In this document: piece by piece, positions 1 through 12,061 of the stretch
How positions within the stretch are numbered: position 1 is the stretch's first letter
Layout: each line of letters begins with the position of its first letter
Assembly: GCA_030280995.1 (NCBI GenBank)
Contig: JASXTE010000017.1
Coordinates: forward strand, 3,554,501 to 3,618,500
Direction of reading: 5' to 3'
DNA from: Hemileia vastatrix
Lineage: Eukaryota; Basidiomycota; Pucciniomycetes; Pucciniales; Zaghouaniaceae
DNA: 64,000 bases
Notes under the pieces: generated by a model
Told to the model about the DNA's origin: nothing
Databases searched by the model: none
What the model saw: the letters and a program-made list of their open reading frames with translations, nothing else
Position numbers and translations under genes: made by a program

Positions 1-2
1 AT

Positions 3-371
3 GGTGTTTATGTCATCCCTGCTTTTTGTGGGGCTGTTGAAGAAGATAGTGAAAAATCAAGATTCAATACTCATCTAGCAAAATCTTGTGTTAGAATTGA
101 GCATGCAGTAGGGATACTGAAAGGCTGATTTGCTTCTCTACAAGAACTAAGGACTCCACTCCATAGCAAAAAAGATGTGAAGGTTTCTGTAAACTGGATT
201 ACTGCTTGTATTATATTACACAATCTTCTTTCTAACTTAAAAGATGGATGGAATGAGCTTTATGAAGATGAGATTCCTGATCCACCACCAATAGAATCTA
301 GCAGTAATTCATCATCTCAACCCAGTTCTATGTGTGATAAAATATTACCAATCACCCTTCCTCACTTTTAG
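3..371 (+). pseudogene. Harbinger transposase (DDE_Tnp_4 type), C-terminal part
   Basis: The frame reads through a typical end of the HARBI1/DDE_Tnp_4 domain. It has an R-F-N block near 60, then RIEHAVGILKG, then an in-frame TGA at 126-128, then FASLQELR and the hallmark WITACIILHNLL near 196-231. The acidic-proline tail ends with TAG at 369-371. The family cuts and pastes DNA with a DDE nuclease; the last catalytic Glu lies in the RIEHAVG block. The TGA replaces a position that is Arg in relatives (CGA to TGA), which fits CpG decay. The N-terminal catalytic part lies outside the window. Inactive as it stands. Confidence 0.85.
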
Positions 372-619
372 GGCCTAGAGTAACTGATTTACAATTATGT
401 TTTTATGTAATAATTTTTTCCAATGGAATTCCCCAGTTTCTCAGTTTCATTCATTTTGCATCAGCTCCCAGACTAGAAATCAAATAACATTTGAAAAAGC
501 GTAAAATCTCTAAGATTCTTTCTAACTAAGATATTTCATCTTCTCTTCATCTGTAACTTCCACCATTAATTATTGGTTCTGATACTTCTCACTTCACAGT
601 ACTCAAAGTAAGTCAATTT

Positions 620-1380
620 CTCATTTTTTTAAATTTGATTGCTAATTGAAATGTCTTTATTCTTGTCTCTTTTTTTTGTTTCTTTTTTTATCATTTTTTT
701 GTTTTGATTGCTGATTTTTCTGTTCTTATTTCCCTTTCCCCCCTTTTTTCTTTTTTTCTTGTTCTTTATCATTTTTATTCTTGATTTATTGACTTTTTGG
801 TGTTTTTTGGTCATTTTTAGGCATTTTCACTTTTTTGGCCTTTTTCTTTCCTAAGTTGATTTGGAATCATTCAGAAAAAATTCAGAAACATTTTCCAAGA
901 AATTTCCACTTACTTTGAGGTGTTTTTGTCTTGTTTTTGGTATTTTATTTTGTTAAAACCTTCCAGAAACATTTTCCAAGAATTTCTCAGTGAATTCTAG
1001 GTGTTTTTGAGCTATTTTAGGTCTATTTTTCACTAAATCAATTCAGAAACTCTTTGAAACCTTCTTAAACAAATTAGAATTATTTCAAAATCATTTTGAA
1101 GTGTTTTGAGTTGCTTTGGCACTTTTTTGGACAAATTTTGAATTTTTTTTTGTCACTTTTTGCCACTTTTCTGGAAAGCTTGTGGCACTTTTCTGGAAAT
1201 TTTTGGTGAGGTTTTAGTGGACTTTCAAGACACTTTTTTGGAAATTTTTGGAACAATTTTTGGGTAATTTTGGGACTCTTTTTTGGCAGCTTTTGGGGCT
1301 CTTTTGTTGAACTTTTAGGAATATTTTTTTGCAATTTTTGGGACTATTTCTTTCAGGTAGTTTGAAGAGAGATTTTTAGG
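620..1380 (+). repeat. T/G-rich, A-poor strand-asymmetric stretch with ~80-bp imperfect repeats
   Basis: About 760 bp in which the plus strand is mostly T and G. A unit beginning TTCAGAAACATTTTCCAAG and ending near AGGTGTTTTTG appears at about 880, 960 and (degenerate) 1041. Further on, shorter TTTTTGGxA-type phrases repeat. Lysine-rich minus-strand ORFs here follow from the composition and are not called as genes. The stretch sits between the two Harbinger ORFs. Confidence 0.6.
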
Positions 1381-2279
1381 TAAGTTTAATCCAGTTTTGA
1401 TTATATTTTTATTATATTGATATAGGGAGCTGTTCAATAGTATTGATAAGGTAAGAGAAAAAGGTGAGGTAAAACAAAAAACACTAGTTAGAAAAAAAAG
1501 TATGGGGTGTAATATAGGTTGTCAACTTTTATTTTTCTTTCACAAATTAACATTTTAAAAGTCATATATGATACTCTACTTACCTAAATTAATGAGCCAT
1601 CAGGCTGTGTGTTGTATAATGGTAATAATGAGGAAATTTGTTTTTCTCATGAGGTTCATGTATAAATTTGTGTTTTATTTCATTGACTTTTGTCACATAT
1701 GATTTCCACTCACCTCTTAGCTTGAATTGCCATTAATTTAGGTTTGTTAATTATCTTAGAATATTTTTTTATGTTATTTTATGCAAGGAATATAAATTTT
1801 GGTAATCTATGCCCCTATTTCAATAAAACACAGGGGAGGGTATTGCCAAAAAAGCTTTTTGACATAAGTTTTTTTGACTTTGAAATAATTTTCTGGTCTG
1901 GACACCATAATATAGTAAATTTCAGGTTAGTTTGTTGACGAAATAAACTTTCATACTTTGTTTCCATAAATATTCTTGGTCTACTTAAATCCATTTTCTC
2001 TAACAACCAAAGTATATTTCAAGTTTTGTGATTTCAATTTGAGCTTGTTCTTTTTCAGAAACAAGTTTAACTTTTAAGAGTAAGAAAAATAAATTAAGAA
2101 AATTTCTTTAGTTAAAATAAAAATAAAAAATATAACCTTTTTTGCATTTATTAACAATCTCCCCATTAGCAGAAAAAAAAGCCTTTGATATTGATTGAGT
2201 TGTCCCAAAACTAGAAGAAGCTCTTTGATTGAGTCTTTTGCTAGGAGGGGTTAACTCTTTATCTTCCAATCTTTCATTT

Positions 2280-2738
2280 TCAGCTACTTCCTTTAAAATT
2301 TCTAGATTTGATCAGGCTTGGGTCTGGTTTATACAAGGGAAGTAAATAAGCACTACAAAAGAAAAAATAAAAGCAAAAGTAGTCTAGTCTTACTACCATG
2401 GGCCCATCAAGCTCAATGTCAGAATACACAGATGTTTCTCCAAATTTTGGAAAGTCAAGTGAAGGATCTAAAGGAAAATGTGGACTATTTGTATGAGACT
2501 CAGTGATTCTTGGACCTTGATTCATGTGCAAGGGGTTGACATCAGGCCTTTTTCCAGAGATTTTTTCCATTTGATCATAAAGAGGACACACAGAGTTGAG
2601 TTTTTCAGAAACAGATGTGATTCCATGCTTTTCATAATCTTTGGTAATTCCAAAGCCAGTTGAAGAAGAAGCCATATTTGCTTTCTTGGATTTTTTTTGA
2701 TAGTTTTTGAATCTTTCCCTCGTTTTATTTGTTGTCAA
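2280..2738 (-). CDS. Myb/SANT-like second ORF of the Harbinger element, fragment
   Basis: Basic N-terminal stretch (TRERFKNYQKKSKK), then a segment containing CPLYDQMEKISGKRPDVNP. This resembles the short block after the Myb/SANT-like DNA-binding domain in Harbinger ORF2 proteins, where an aromatic-Asp pair precedes GxRPxVNP. ORF2 proteins help Harbinger transposase enter the nucleus and bind the ends. The tail from about 2396 (FCFYFFFCSAYLL) looks like intron read-through: a GTAGTA donor sits at 2396 and AG acceptors at 2353 and 2324. A charged continuation (EVAENERLEDKELTPPSKR) is open in another frame down to about 2160. The Myb domain itself is not visible upstream. Antisense to the transposase, as expected. 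Assignment rests on one motif plus context. Confidence 0.4.
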   Translation of the reverse strand: MTTNKTRERFKNYQKKSKKANMASSSTGFGITKDYEKHGITSVSEKLNSVCPLYDQMEKISGKRPDVNPLHMNQGPRITESHTNSPHFPLDPSLDFPKFGETSVYSDIELDGPMVVRLDYFCFYFFFCSAYLLPLYKPDPSLIKSRNFKGSS

Positions 2739-4159
2739 ATCAATCTTTCCTTTAGTTTTTTATTTCAACTCCACTGACATTTAATTAAAGCCAATTAATT
2801 TTGATGCAGGTGGAAAACCAACTTGAGTTGACTTTGAAAAGCCAAAAAAGGAATCAAAATTAGATTTAATTTTCAGCCATTTAATTACAATTGTAGTTCA
2901 GATGGTTTCAACTGAGTAAATTTTTGAGAAGTAGATTTTGGGCAAGGCATAATAAATTAACACTGAACAAAGAAGTTAGTGAAAAAAGGAAAAAATTTTG
3001 AAGAAAAGAGAAACTAGCAAAGATTTTAGATATTTGTGATACCTTGTATAAAAATAAAAAGTTGTGAGTATAGAAATTTGAGCAGGAAAATTTTCTAAAA
3101 AACAGAATAAAATGTAATAGACTTACTGTGGTGTGAAAGAGAAAAATTTGATTTGGAAATCAACTGGGGGAGAAGAGTTTTGATATGAAACATATGAGTG
3201 AGGATAGAAAGAAGGTGATGCACAGCTGATTTGAAGGATGTAGGTACTTGTGGGCTGAATTGTGGTTAAGAATATTTTAAAAAAATAGGACATCCTTGAC
3301 CCCACATTTGAGACCCCAAGTATTGTATCACCCATTTTTCATGGCTTGTTTATGTGGAATTTTTCAAATTAAACATTCTAAGCCTGTTTGGTAATGTTTG
3401 AGACCCCCTAATATGTATACATAAGTGAAATAAGTCATGTACCACAGTATATTCCATTAGAATGCCCTAGATACACATATATACCCACCTTTCATAAGTC
3501 TTATGTACTTAATATTAAGTGGTAATAAGATAATGTAATCTTAAGAGCCTTAGAAATAAGGTTAAATTTTAATTATGTGGTCTTAAAGTTTTTTTTTACA
3601 TTATTATGCTGAAATGATTGATAAATGCACTTTAAATCACTTAAAAGCTGGATATATGTACTATGCATTTAATTTTATTAAAATTGCACTTTGAAAGATC
3701 AATTTTCCTTAATCAGTGAAATTTATTTTGCTACTTATATGTCTTGAAACAATAATTCTAAAAAATGATGAAATTTTATGTTAGAATTGGCTTATGTGTA
3801 CTGGCCTTATGCTGCCTGCATTCATCACACATGTATATCTTCATTAATTAAAAAGCTAGTAATTTCATGCTAATAACTCACTTGGGTACATTCACCATAT
3901 GTGTAATCACTCTAAAAAAGGTGAAAGGTACTTATTTAGTCTCCCAATTGCATTTTACACGCACTGAACTCATTATATACACTAATAATTGCATTAGCCT
4001 CAAGCTCAATGGCCACAATTCACAATCACACCTTAAATTTCATGAATACACTAAATTAGTCAAGGATTTAGCTTTGAAAGCTCCTGAAAAGACTCTCCAT
4101 TAAGTTACCCCATATCCCACATCATTTTCTGGCTTCTTAATGGGTTTAAAGGCTATATT

Positions 4160-4356
4160 AGGGAGTATAAAAGTTAGAAACTTTCCATTTCAAAATACAT
4201 TTTTTTCACCAAATCAATCATCATTATTATTTAAAATAGGAAATATTGTGCCCCAAAAAAACCTTTTTGCTGAGAGTTAACATCAATTTTGTGGCTTTCT
4301 TTTGCATTGTGAAATACCTTTTAAATAATTACCAATTTCTAACTTTGATACCCCAT
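4160..4356 (-). mobile_element. Harbinger-type MITE H1, 197 bp
   Basis: Ends AGGGAGTATAAAAG and CTTTGATACCCCAT form the terminal inverted repeat. It is flanked by ATT at 4157-4159 and 4357-4359. The related LTR F2 has the uninterrupted site (GGCTATATTGGGTA near 26154-26167), which proves insertion and the 3-bp duplication. It is inverted relative to copies H2-H4. Confidence 0.85.
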
Positions 4357-4737
4357 ATTGGGTATTTTTAAATGTGAATTTCAAGAGGGAAAATTGTTAT
4401 TATTAGTTTTTTAATTTCTACTGTTGATCCCCCTTTGTTTAGAAGTTATTTTTTGTTGTTTTAAATCCTTTTTAAGCAGGTTTATTTAAAGAAAAAACAC
4501 ATATAATCTGTTTTTGGGTTATTTCTATATTTTTATGGATTATCCCGTGTTATTCTTATTTTTTGGCCTATGACATAGTTCTTCTTTTGGGTGGGAAAGG
4601 TCCTTTAGTTACTTGGCCTCTAAAACTGCTTGAAGTAGATTCAATTAGAAGATGAGTGCCCTCAGAGTTCTGTAATGGAAGGGGATAGCAGTGTAGTGGG
4701 TTTTGGAAACAAGGGGTGGACACCAGGAACTTATGGG

Positions 4738-4746
4738 TATATAAGG
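4738..4746 (+). promoter_or_regulatory. TATA box of LTR F1
   Basis: TATATAAGG, conserved at the same place in F2 (26537-26545) and followed by GGAG. The position within the LTR fits an RNA polymerase II core promoter at the U3/R border. Confidence 0.5.
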
Positions 4747-5054
4747 AGGAGTTTTTTAGGCTATTTTTCTACATTTTTTTACATAACCTTTTTAATATAA
4801 AACTAAACAATTTCAATACATATTCATTAGTACTTTTAAATTATTTTGTTAAATCATTGGTTCTATTTTTCTATCAACTGTAAGCTGTGGGCCATCTATG
4901 ATAAGTGAGATTAAATTACTGAGACCATTATCTTGCATTATATTTTAATACTTAACTCTATTTAGAGAACTCAATTCATTATGGACCATTATAATATTCT
5001 AGACAACTTACTTATCAAGCTATTCATGTCTCTGTACTTGAACTCAGCCTGAAA

Positions 5055-7477
5055 GTTACCTTACACTCCAGTCCCCCCATAACCTTGTATATAGGACCAT
5101 GGTAGTAGTAGTTTTATGCCCTCAAGGTTGCATGATTCTATGAAATAAATAAAAAAATGCCATATATAAAATGATAGTCATGACTGAGTTTAGTGTGAAA
5201 AAGTATTTTGAAAGGGGGAATTTCTTATCTTGACACCCTCTAATATGTGACACTTGTAAGATAATATAAGATTTTAATTTTAATTAAGGTTTTAAACTCT
5301 GGGCCCAACATATAACCCAGATTTCTGGAGGTTGATATTGTTAGGATTATTCTCTTGACAGCTTTTCTTCATAGTTCCTATATTTACAAGACATTACACA
5401 ACTACCTATTTGACTAGTTGGAAGTAGTCTGATGTAAGAACATCCACAGCCATGTTGGTAAGCTGCATCATTTTTAATAATTCCTTGTAATTTTCATCAC
5501 TTGTTGCTAAATTGGCCTTCAGTAACAAAAAATCAAAGTAACTATTCAATCAAAAAAGTAAATCCATTTGAGTTTATAAAATTTCTTTCTGTAAGCCTCA
5601 AAACCTAGTTCCAAATCTTTTCAAACCACAAAGTAGCTACTTTATACTGGCTTGTGCCTTTAGTTACTCATAATTTTATTTTCTCATCATTTCACCACAC
5701 ATCAGTCAACTCACATCTCCAGAGTACAACCTAATTTCCCTTCACTCATTTTTGATACACCTTTAAACCAATAACTAATGTAAAATAGTCATATTAAGAC
5801 ATTGGAAGCCAAGAAAAAATATTGCTTAATGGGTAATCTCAAGAGGGAATGTTCTGTAGCATCATTTGATTAAGTGTGTATGAATGGGAATGAAGTGGAA
5901 AAAAATCAGGAGCAACCAAATAATTTTAACCTGAGCCTGAATATATGTGTTGTACAAGTGAAGAATATTTTGAATCACATGTATTGAGTTATTTTTTTGC
6001 ATACAAGTATAGAATGGTGCTATGCAATAACTAATATTGGTAGTAAAACGCAAGTAACTGTTGAGTATTTTAAGCTCTTGCTGGAGATGCTCTAAGAGCA
6101 ACCATCCCCATTTCATCACATATTATTCAGCTAACTTCATATTACAAGCATTGGTTTCTACCAAAATACATGATTCTATCTTTGTATGAGTAAATTTTAC
6201 TATGAGAGAATTATACTGAGACTTATAATTAATATGAAACTCTTGTGTTTTCACTTGACCTAAAATTTAACTAATTGCTTTTGATATATAATACATGATA
6301 CAAGAGTGGCTTTTCATTTAATTCATATGAAATTAGGAGGTTAAAGCTTGTTGGAAATTCAGGAAAGAATCTTTATTTTAAGGTTATTTTGAGTATTAAT
6401 GGTGTGTAAGGATCATAGTGATGTGTAAATAAATTGAGAAAAATAATATAAACAGTTGAGTGTGGTCAAGATGCAAGATTAATTTTTGAAAAAATCAGAA
6501 GGCATGTATATTAATTATTGAAAGGAATGCCTTAGACTCTGTTAAAATTACCAGAGTCTAGAAAATATTTATACAATACATACCATTACTTAAAGGAGGG
6601 GGAAAATGAACAAAGTGTTAAGGTTTGGGTCAAAATGCCCTAAAATATGCAACTGAAGTGGTATAACAAAATGGGGGGAGATACTCTAGTAGTTGTAGAC
6701 CTGTTGGGAACCTATGAGACTATGCACTTATTTATTGATTATAAACCTATAGGAATATGAAGCTACTCCTTACAATTTTTTTTGCATATTACCTTCCACC
6801 TACCATCACTTCCAAATTCTCCTGTTTTCTAATGCCTCCCTCAAGCTATTCAAGGTCACAGTATTTTCATCTTCGCCAATATCTTTTTCTATTGGTATAT
6901 TTAAAGGTATGATTCTCACTCTTACTCTCAATTTATATGCTGAAAAATATTTTTTTTTCAGTTTTTTTATTATTTCTCTTCATTTTTACATCAGTAGCTG
7001 GCACCAGGAAAGTATCTGACAAATAGTGCACAATGGTTGTTGGTATGGTTTGAGGAGGGACATGGCTTACCACTTTTTCCTATTTTGTTACACATAATTT
7101 CTCAATCCTGAGAACTCTCAATTTTCAATTTTTTAAAAGTAAGTGTCATGGAGAAAAATATCATAATAACTCATAGATCAATTGGTAGGAGTATATGTAA
7201 GCAAGGAAATTTTGTAATGTTATTTTGGATTTTTTATATGGCACAATTTGGGTTGAAGTTTAGCTTTCTTTGATGGACTCTTTACAGATTAATTTTTTAT
7301 TATAATATTAAGAAAGAGAAGTATTCAATGTAATTTTAAAATAAATACCAAATTACCTTAATATTTATTCCCACAATTTCTTAAGGAAAGAAGATTAAAG
7401 CATGAAGTAGTGGTTAATATATGGATATGTGGTTTTTTCTCAGTGTGGAATATTTTTTATGGTATAAGACTCAAATT
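5055..7477. other. No gene recognised
   Basis: AT-rich, CpG-poor DNA without a coding signal. Near 5200-5240 there is one isolated end resembling the H-type MITE right terminus (CTTGACACCCTCT then AAT), but no partner end about 200 bp upstream. It is probably a fragment. Confidence 0.5.
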
Positions 7478-7678
7478 AGGGGGTATCAAAGTTAGAAATT
7501 TGTAATTATTTGAAATTTATTTCAAAACACAAAAAGAGATCCACGAAATTGAAATTCATCCTCAGTAAAAAGATAGTTTTGGGGCACAATATAGAATATT
7601 TTAAAAATTAAACATGGTTGATTTGGCAGAAAGAAGAGGTATTTTGAAATGGAAGATTTCTAAATTTGATACCCCCTA
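7478..7678 (+). mobile_element. Harbinger-type MITE H2, 201 bp
   Basis: Ends AGGGGGTATCAAAG and TTTGATACCCCCT, flanked by ATT at 7475-7477 and 7679-7681. The interior shares a TTTTGGGGCACAAT block with H3 and H4. Confidence 0.85.
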
Positions 7679-7681
7679 TTA

Positions 7682-8484
7682 TGCAATATTAAGATTAATT
7701 AGAGTTAAATGTGGTTGTTTTAAAGTGTTTTATTATAGCTGGATGCATTTCAGGATGACACAAAGGAAAAAAACATCATGAGTCAATATAATAATTGAGA
7801 TATAGATTCATGAAGATATCATGGTTCTGTTAGTATTTAAAAGAAGAATTAACTTTAATATAAAAAAAGGGCTAGTTCAAGACTAATTTGGTAAAAATAT
7901 GGTTGATCAAAAAAGGTAAGGAGCCCTGAGAGTTATATAAAAGTAGTTAGCAGGAAGAAAGAGTTGTTTTTGTGTTTGGGAAAAGGCTATTAGAGTAACA
8001 GTGGGGTTTCTATAATTGGATTTAAGGGCTCAGTATAAGGTTTGGTATGTGTGAGTGGTTCAATTTAAATTTGGTATCTAGAATATAGGAGTGGGGTATG
8101 TAGAATATTTTAATGGCTTTAAATCTTTTATAAAAAAGTGGTAGTAGTAAATACCTTATTATTTATAGTAGTTTAGTTATTGAGGGAATGGAAAGATATA
8201 AAAGGATCATGGTTTTTTGTGTATTTAATTCAGCATGATATTAGTTTATAATTTTTTCTAGTGTTAGTATTATATAGTAATCTCACTTTCATTACTTACA
8301 ACTTCAAATCAGCACAAACCTTATATTACTTTTAATAAGTAGTCTAGTTATTCTAGATTTCCCAATAGTTTAGGAAACAAATTCAGTTAAATTTAAATTG
8401 AAAATAGATTCAGAAGGAATTTTTCAGTTAAATTCACCTCTGTAATAAGCTTTTTCTAAAGCTCTTCACTTTATAAATTAAACA
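7682..8484. other. No gene recognised
   Basis: AT-rich DNA without an ORF or a repeat that I can relate to other parts of the window. Confidence 0.5.
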
Positions 8485-8517
8485 TTGTGAATTGGGGATA
8501 CCAGACTAAAGAATTTG

Positions 8518-9330
8518 CACCATCATGAAGAGATGGCACAAACATGGGTGTATTGAGACTGTTCCACACCCTGGTCCTGCATGCAAAACTTATGAGTAGG
8601 ACTTTTCCTAACTCATCCATCTTCCATGAGCCAAGTACAGAGATTTTCTGAGTGAAAGATCAGAAATTATCACCATACTGATATTTTCCTCAACTTTTCA
8701 CAAGCATACCTATTATCTAGGCTTCCAAAAAAGAATTGAATTCAAAAAAACCTAAATTAATGAATTGAACCCCAACAGCAATTGGTGTTTTCTCAAAAAT
8801 ATTGAATTTGAATGGTTTTAAATTGGAAGTGTTTCATTTGGTTTGACCAATTTTCTTTTATGAGGTTTGAAATTTCTGCTTTCAAACTGGTTTGATGAAA
8901 AGAGAAAGAAAATTTTTAACTGAATGTCTCCAACAACATTCAAAAGTGGTTTATCCAGGGAGTGCCTTTCACAAAGGTAAAAATCCTATTTTTGATGTTT
9001 TTCTTTTAACAAAAAAATTATTTTTCATCCTTCATCATGAATTTTTATGAGAAGCTCTTTGCTTATCTTGTAGAAAATGATCCCAATTGAAGGCTCACAC
9101 TTTGTGAAGAAAATGTACCTATTCATACCTCATACACATCTCAAAAATATAAAAAAGAAGCGGAAATAATAAAGATTGATTACTGGTCTTAAAACTCTCC
9201 TGAAATAAGTCCCATCAAAAACTTATGAAGAATTCTCAAATATTGTGCTCATGAAGTGTCTCACCCAACTACTCAAACAAAAATGATGACTGCTTTTGAA
9301 ACACATTGGGAAAAAATCCTTGAATAAATC
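8518..9330 (+). pseudogene. Tc1/mariner transposase relic
   Basis: Near 8523-8590 the frame reads KRWHKHGCIETVPHPGP, like the end of the helix-turn-helix domain (VKRFxxTGSVxxRPRSGRP) of Tc1-type transposases. Near 9082-9230 another stretch reads ENVPIHTS, then a short K-rich run, IDYW, NSPEISPIKN and a RILK end. These correspond to the known EDNAPxHTS and NSPDLNPIENxW motifs around the second and third catalytic acidic residues. The expected Asp residues have become Glu, and several stops and frame changes lie between the blocks. The middle of the protein is not readable. Long dead. Confidence 0.65.
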
Positions 9331-9339
9331 TTCCTTAAA

Positions 9340-10440
9340 CATTTCAAATCCAGTCCAAGATAAGTTGAGACTATTTTTGAGGCTTTGGTACATTCCATAT
9401 GCTGGTTACCTTAGAAAAAATTTGAAGATTTGGAAATTTTATTTTATTTTTATTTTTTATTTTTGTGATTATAATTAGATATTATTTAGCTCAAGGAATC
9501 TATCCATGTTACTCATAATTCTGATCTATGACTGTTTAAAAAGCTGGTATCATGGGTATTTACAAAACTTAAAAATTTGAAAAAATGTCATTTTTCTAAA
9601 TTTATTTTCTTATATTTTAAATATAAAATGTGAGCTTGACTAGCCTACATATGACAAGAATGAAATAAATTCAGAATTGTGAGAGTTAAAAAGTATCTAA
9701 GAGTTTCAAGGACTCATTTATAGGCAATTACCACAAAATTTCTGGAATTCACATTTCTTTGCAAAAAATTTCAAAAAATAAATGAAAAAATTACATATCC
9801 TATCAATATTTAATCACTTTGTTAAGGAAGGTATTTGAGACAACATACATCAGTATAAAACTCTGGAAACAGGTTAGGTTATTCCATTAATTTTCATTTC
9901 TGCTTGAATTAATAGAGCAGTATTTTTGAGTGAGGAGTAAATTTCTCTAAAGACCATTACAATTTTCTTAAAAGCAGAAAAGCATTTCACCAAGCTGATT
10001 ACATTAATTAAGTCAATTCACAGAATAATAAATGCAACTAGCTTGACTAAATTAGGGAGAAATAAGTATATCAATGCATCTTTTTTATGGAATTTAAATT
10101 TAATAAGTCTACAATTTTCAACTTAAAATAGTGCATCAACCTCACTATTTCTTATTTTTGAAAGATTAAGTGACTAAAATTCCAGGAATTTGGAAAATGT
10201 ATCAGACACCACACAAAATTTGTGGGATAACTGCTAGTGGTTCTCCCTCTTAGAACTAAATGTTGACCCTATTTTATGCCACATATTGAACCCACAACAA
10301 ATACCACGTTGAGTGAAAATTATAATCACATGTAGTTTGAGATTTGTCCTTGATTGAATCCCAGTGTGTCCTATGTTGAGCACAAGATGATCCCTCATTG
10401 AGCACAGACTGGTCTAAAATAAGCATTATGCATGTGTACT
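9340..10440. other. No gene recognised
   Basis: AT-rich spacer. From about 10300 there is a short repetition of TTGAGCACA phrases. No coding evidence. Confidence 0.45.
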
Positions 10441-10695
10441 TGGTCTGCATTATTCACACATAGTCAATATTCAAAATTTATACATATTCAGTATCTATTA
10501 TGCATGCATACTTAATATACATTATTCATGCATTATGCATTAGGCATAAGCATGCATATTGAATATTTCATATTTCATTTTGCATATCACATTTTGCATA
10601 TTACATATCACATATTTCATATTGCATATTTTATGTTGCATATTTTATGTTGCATGATGAATATTGCATATTACATGCATCTTATCACATGGGTA
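10441..10695. repeat. GCATAT-type simple-repeat array, left half
   Basis: Degenerate repetition of ATTGCATATT, TTTCATATT and TTATGCAT words. The same kind of array resumes at 16572 after the nested P1/E insertions, so both halves were once one array. Confidence 0.7.
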
Positions 10696-11020
10696 AAAAT
10701 CCCTGAACTAGATTTCTAGTTCAGTTTTTGGTTGCAGGGTATGACTCTGGGTCTGATTTGTGGAGTGACCCTGTTTGACCCCACCTTATTATTTTGATTT
10801 TCTGACATTGGCATCTCCTTGGCTCATGTCCCCTCATCTTCATGGACTCATCTGAAAATTCTTTTTTCACCTCCTCATTCCTTCTCTCACAAGCATACCC
10901 ATGCCACACCACCTTAATCCCCTTCCAAAGGCAGAAATAAGGTGGGCTCAAAAAATGACATTCAATGATTTTTCACAAAACGGCACCTAGGAATAGAGAA
11001 GGGTCACAAAACTGAACTAG

Positions 11021-11319
11021 TTTTAAGACCTAAGAAGGCAGACTACTACTAGCACTGATGTTAGCCAAAGATGGGACAGACTATTCTGAAGGCAGCAGTG
11101 AGACTACCTGAGACTGACTATGTTGGGGCTGCCAAAAGTGAGGGTTACCACTATGGGAGAATACACACTAACTGGATTAATAAATAGTTTTTCTGATCAG
11201 GAACACCCTGCAGCACTTGCCCCATAAAACCCCTTTATGCAATATCCTTCCCTTCTGCCTCTTCCAATGCATAGCACCTAAGCACTCTTCCTTTTCACCT
11301 CTCAACCCAAATCCTAACG
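11021..11319 (-). repeat. LTR of E (3' LTR)
   Basis: Direct repeat of 16250-16548 and the same 299-bp length. Shared blocks include ACTGACTATGTTGGGGCTGC and TTATGCAATATCC. Terminal dinucleotides have mutated. Confidence 0.85.
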
Positions 11320-11764
11320 TTACCCTCTCTTTTACCCTTTGTTCCCCCTGCACTACTTCTCAAAATCCTTTACACTCACCTTAGAATTACCTAAATTTTC
11401 TAATGCTTCACAATATCTTTCTCCTACCCCATAACTTTTCAAATGCACCAAATATTTAACCTTTCCCCTTTACATCAACTTGGTGCAATAATCTTTTAAA
11501 CTCCAAAATCCTCTTCATTTTGTACATAGACTGGTTCTGGAAACTATTCTGGGTTTCATGGTATTGTGTCTTCTTGGTGCCTTCTGAGTAATGAAATATT
11601 GAGAACTGGATTCACTTGTCTCATTGAAATTGGTAGTTCCAATTTATGCACTGATTCAGACATCTTCACCTAATTTTCAATGGGCCCACCTTCCTGTGAT
11701 CTAGTTTGGGGCTTGGTCGTAATGTAGAAAGAATTTTTGAGCTTAGCCAAACCACATCATCTAC

Positions 11765-12061
11765 CTATAGCGCCTGATTCTGGGTTTTCCCTTGATCATG
11801 ATGAGGCTTCATTGACTGTTTAGATAATTTGAGCACTGCTTCTAACTCCTGATGTATACTCAGTATTTTAAGAATCTGATCTCCAGCTTCTTGAACTTGC
11901 AGAATTAATGGGATACCAATTGAGAATGTTGGGTGGTATCCATAGTTGTTGTAAAAAGGTGAAATGCCTGGTGCAGTATGTTCCTGGTTATTGTATGAGA
12001 ATTCAGACAACAGTAGCAGCTGCACCCAATAATCCTTCTGGTAATTAATGAAGTAGCACAA
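11765..12061 (-). pseudogene. E integrase, C-terminal part of the core
   Basis: Reads QLLLLSEFSYNNQEHTAPG then SPFYNNYGYHPTF. This is the standard gypsy integrase stretch after the catalytic Glu (LPLAEFAYNNSxHxATGxSPFYANYGYHPRF). The catalytic core residues themselves lie upstream, in the broken part between 12062 and 12520. Confidence 0.8.

Larger units (their letters stand above)
1..3409 (+). mobile_element. PIF/Harbinger-like DNA transposon G1, left end outside window
   Basis: A transposase C-terminus lies on the plus strand at the left edge, and a Myb-like ORF lies on the minus strand further in. This is the two-gene plan known for PIF/Harbinger elements. The right end reads GTTTGAGACCCCCT at 3396-3409, followed by AAT. 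Its reverse complement resembles the ends of four MITEs here (AGGGGGTATCAAAG) and of a second fragment at 29051. The sequence after 3409 is internal to a solo LTR (compare 24168), so G1 probably inserted into that LTR. That step is inferred, since the left half is outside the window. Non-coding parts at 372-620, 1380-2150 and 2800-3395 show nothing else. Confidence 0.7.
3410..5054 (+). mobile_element. Solo LTR F1 (5' end cut off by G1)
   Basis: Collinear with the solo LTR at 24072-26862 from its internal AATATGTATACATAAG to a degraded terminus CTGAAA (CTGACA in F2). Once the MITE at 4160-4356 is removed the length is about 1445 bp, equal to the matching part of F2. It shares blocks with the LTR of element B: a GATGxGTGCCCTCA-like box, GGGGATAGCAGTG, and a TATA-box line before GGAGG. 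It is therefore a relative of the B family. The spurious ORF at 3867-4103 is LTR sequence. Confidence 0.75.

Noticed and set aside
2280..2395. C-terminal FCFYFFF...SS tail of the Myb-like ORF as real protein
   Set aside because: Composition and splice-like signals point to intron read-through.
5200..5240. Fifth H-type MITE
   Set aside because: Only one end is present; no partner terminus at the expected distance.
10441..10695. CRISPR-like regular repetition
   Set aside because: Short degenerate words without fixed spacers; a simple-sequence array in a eukaryotic genome.
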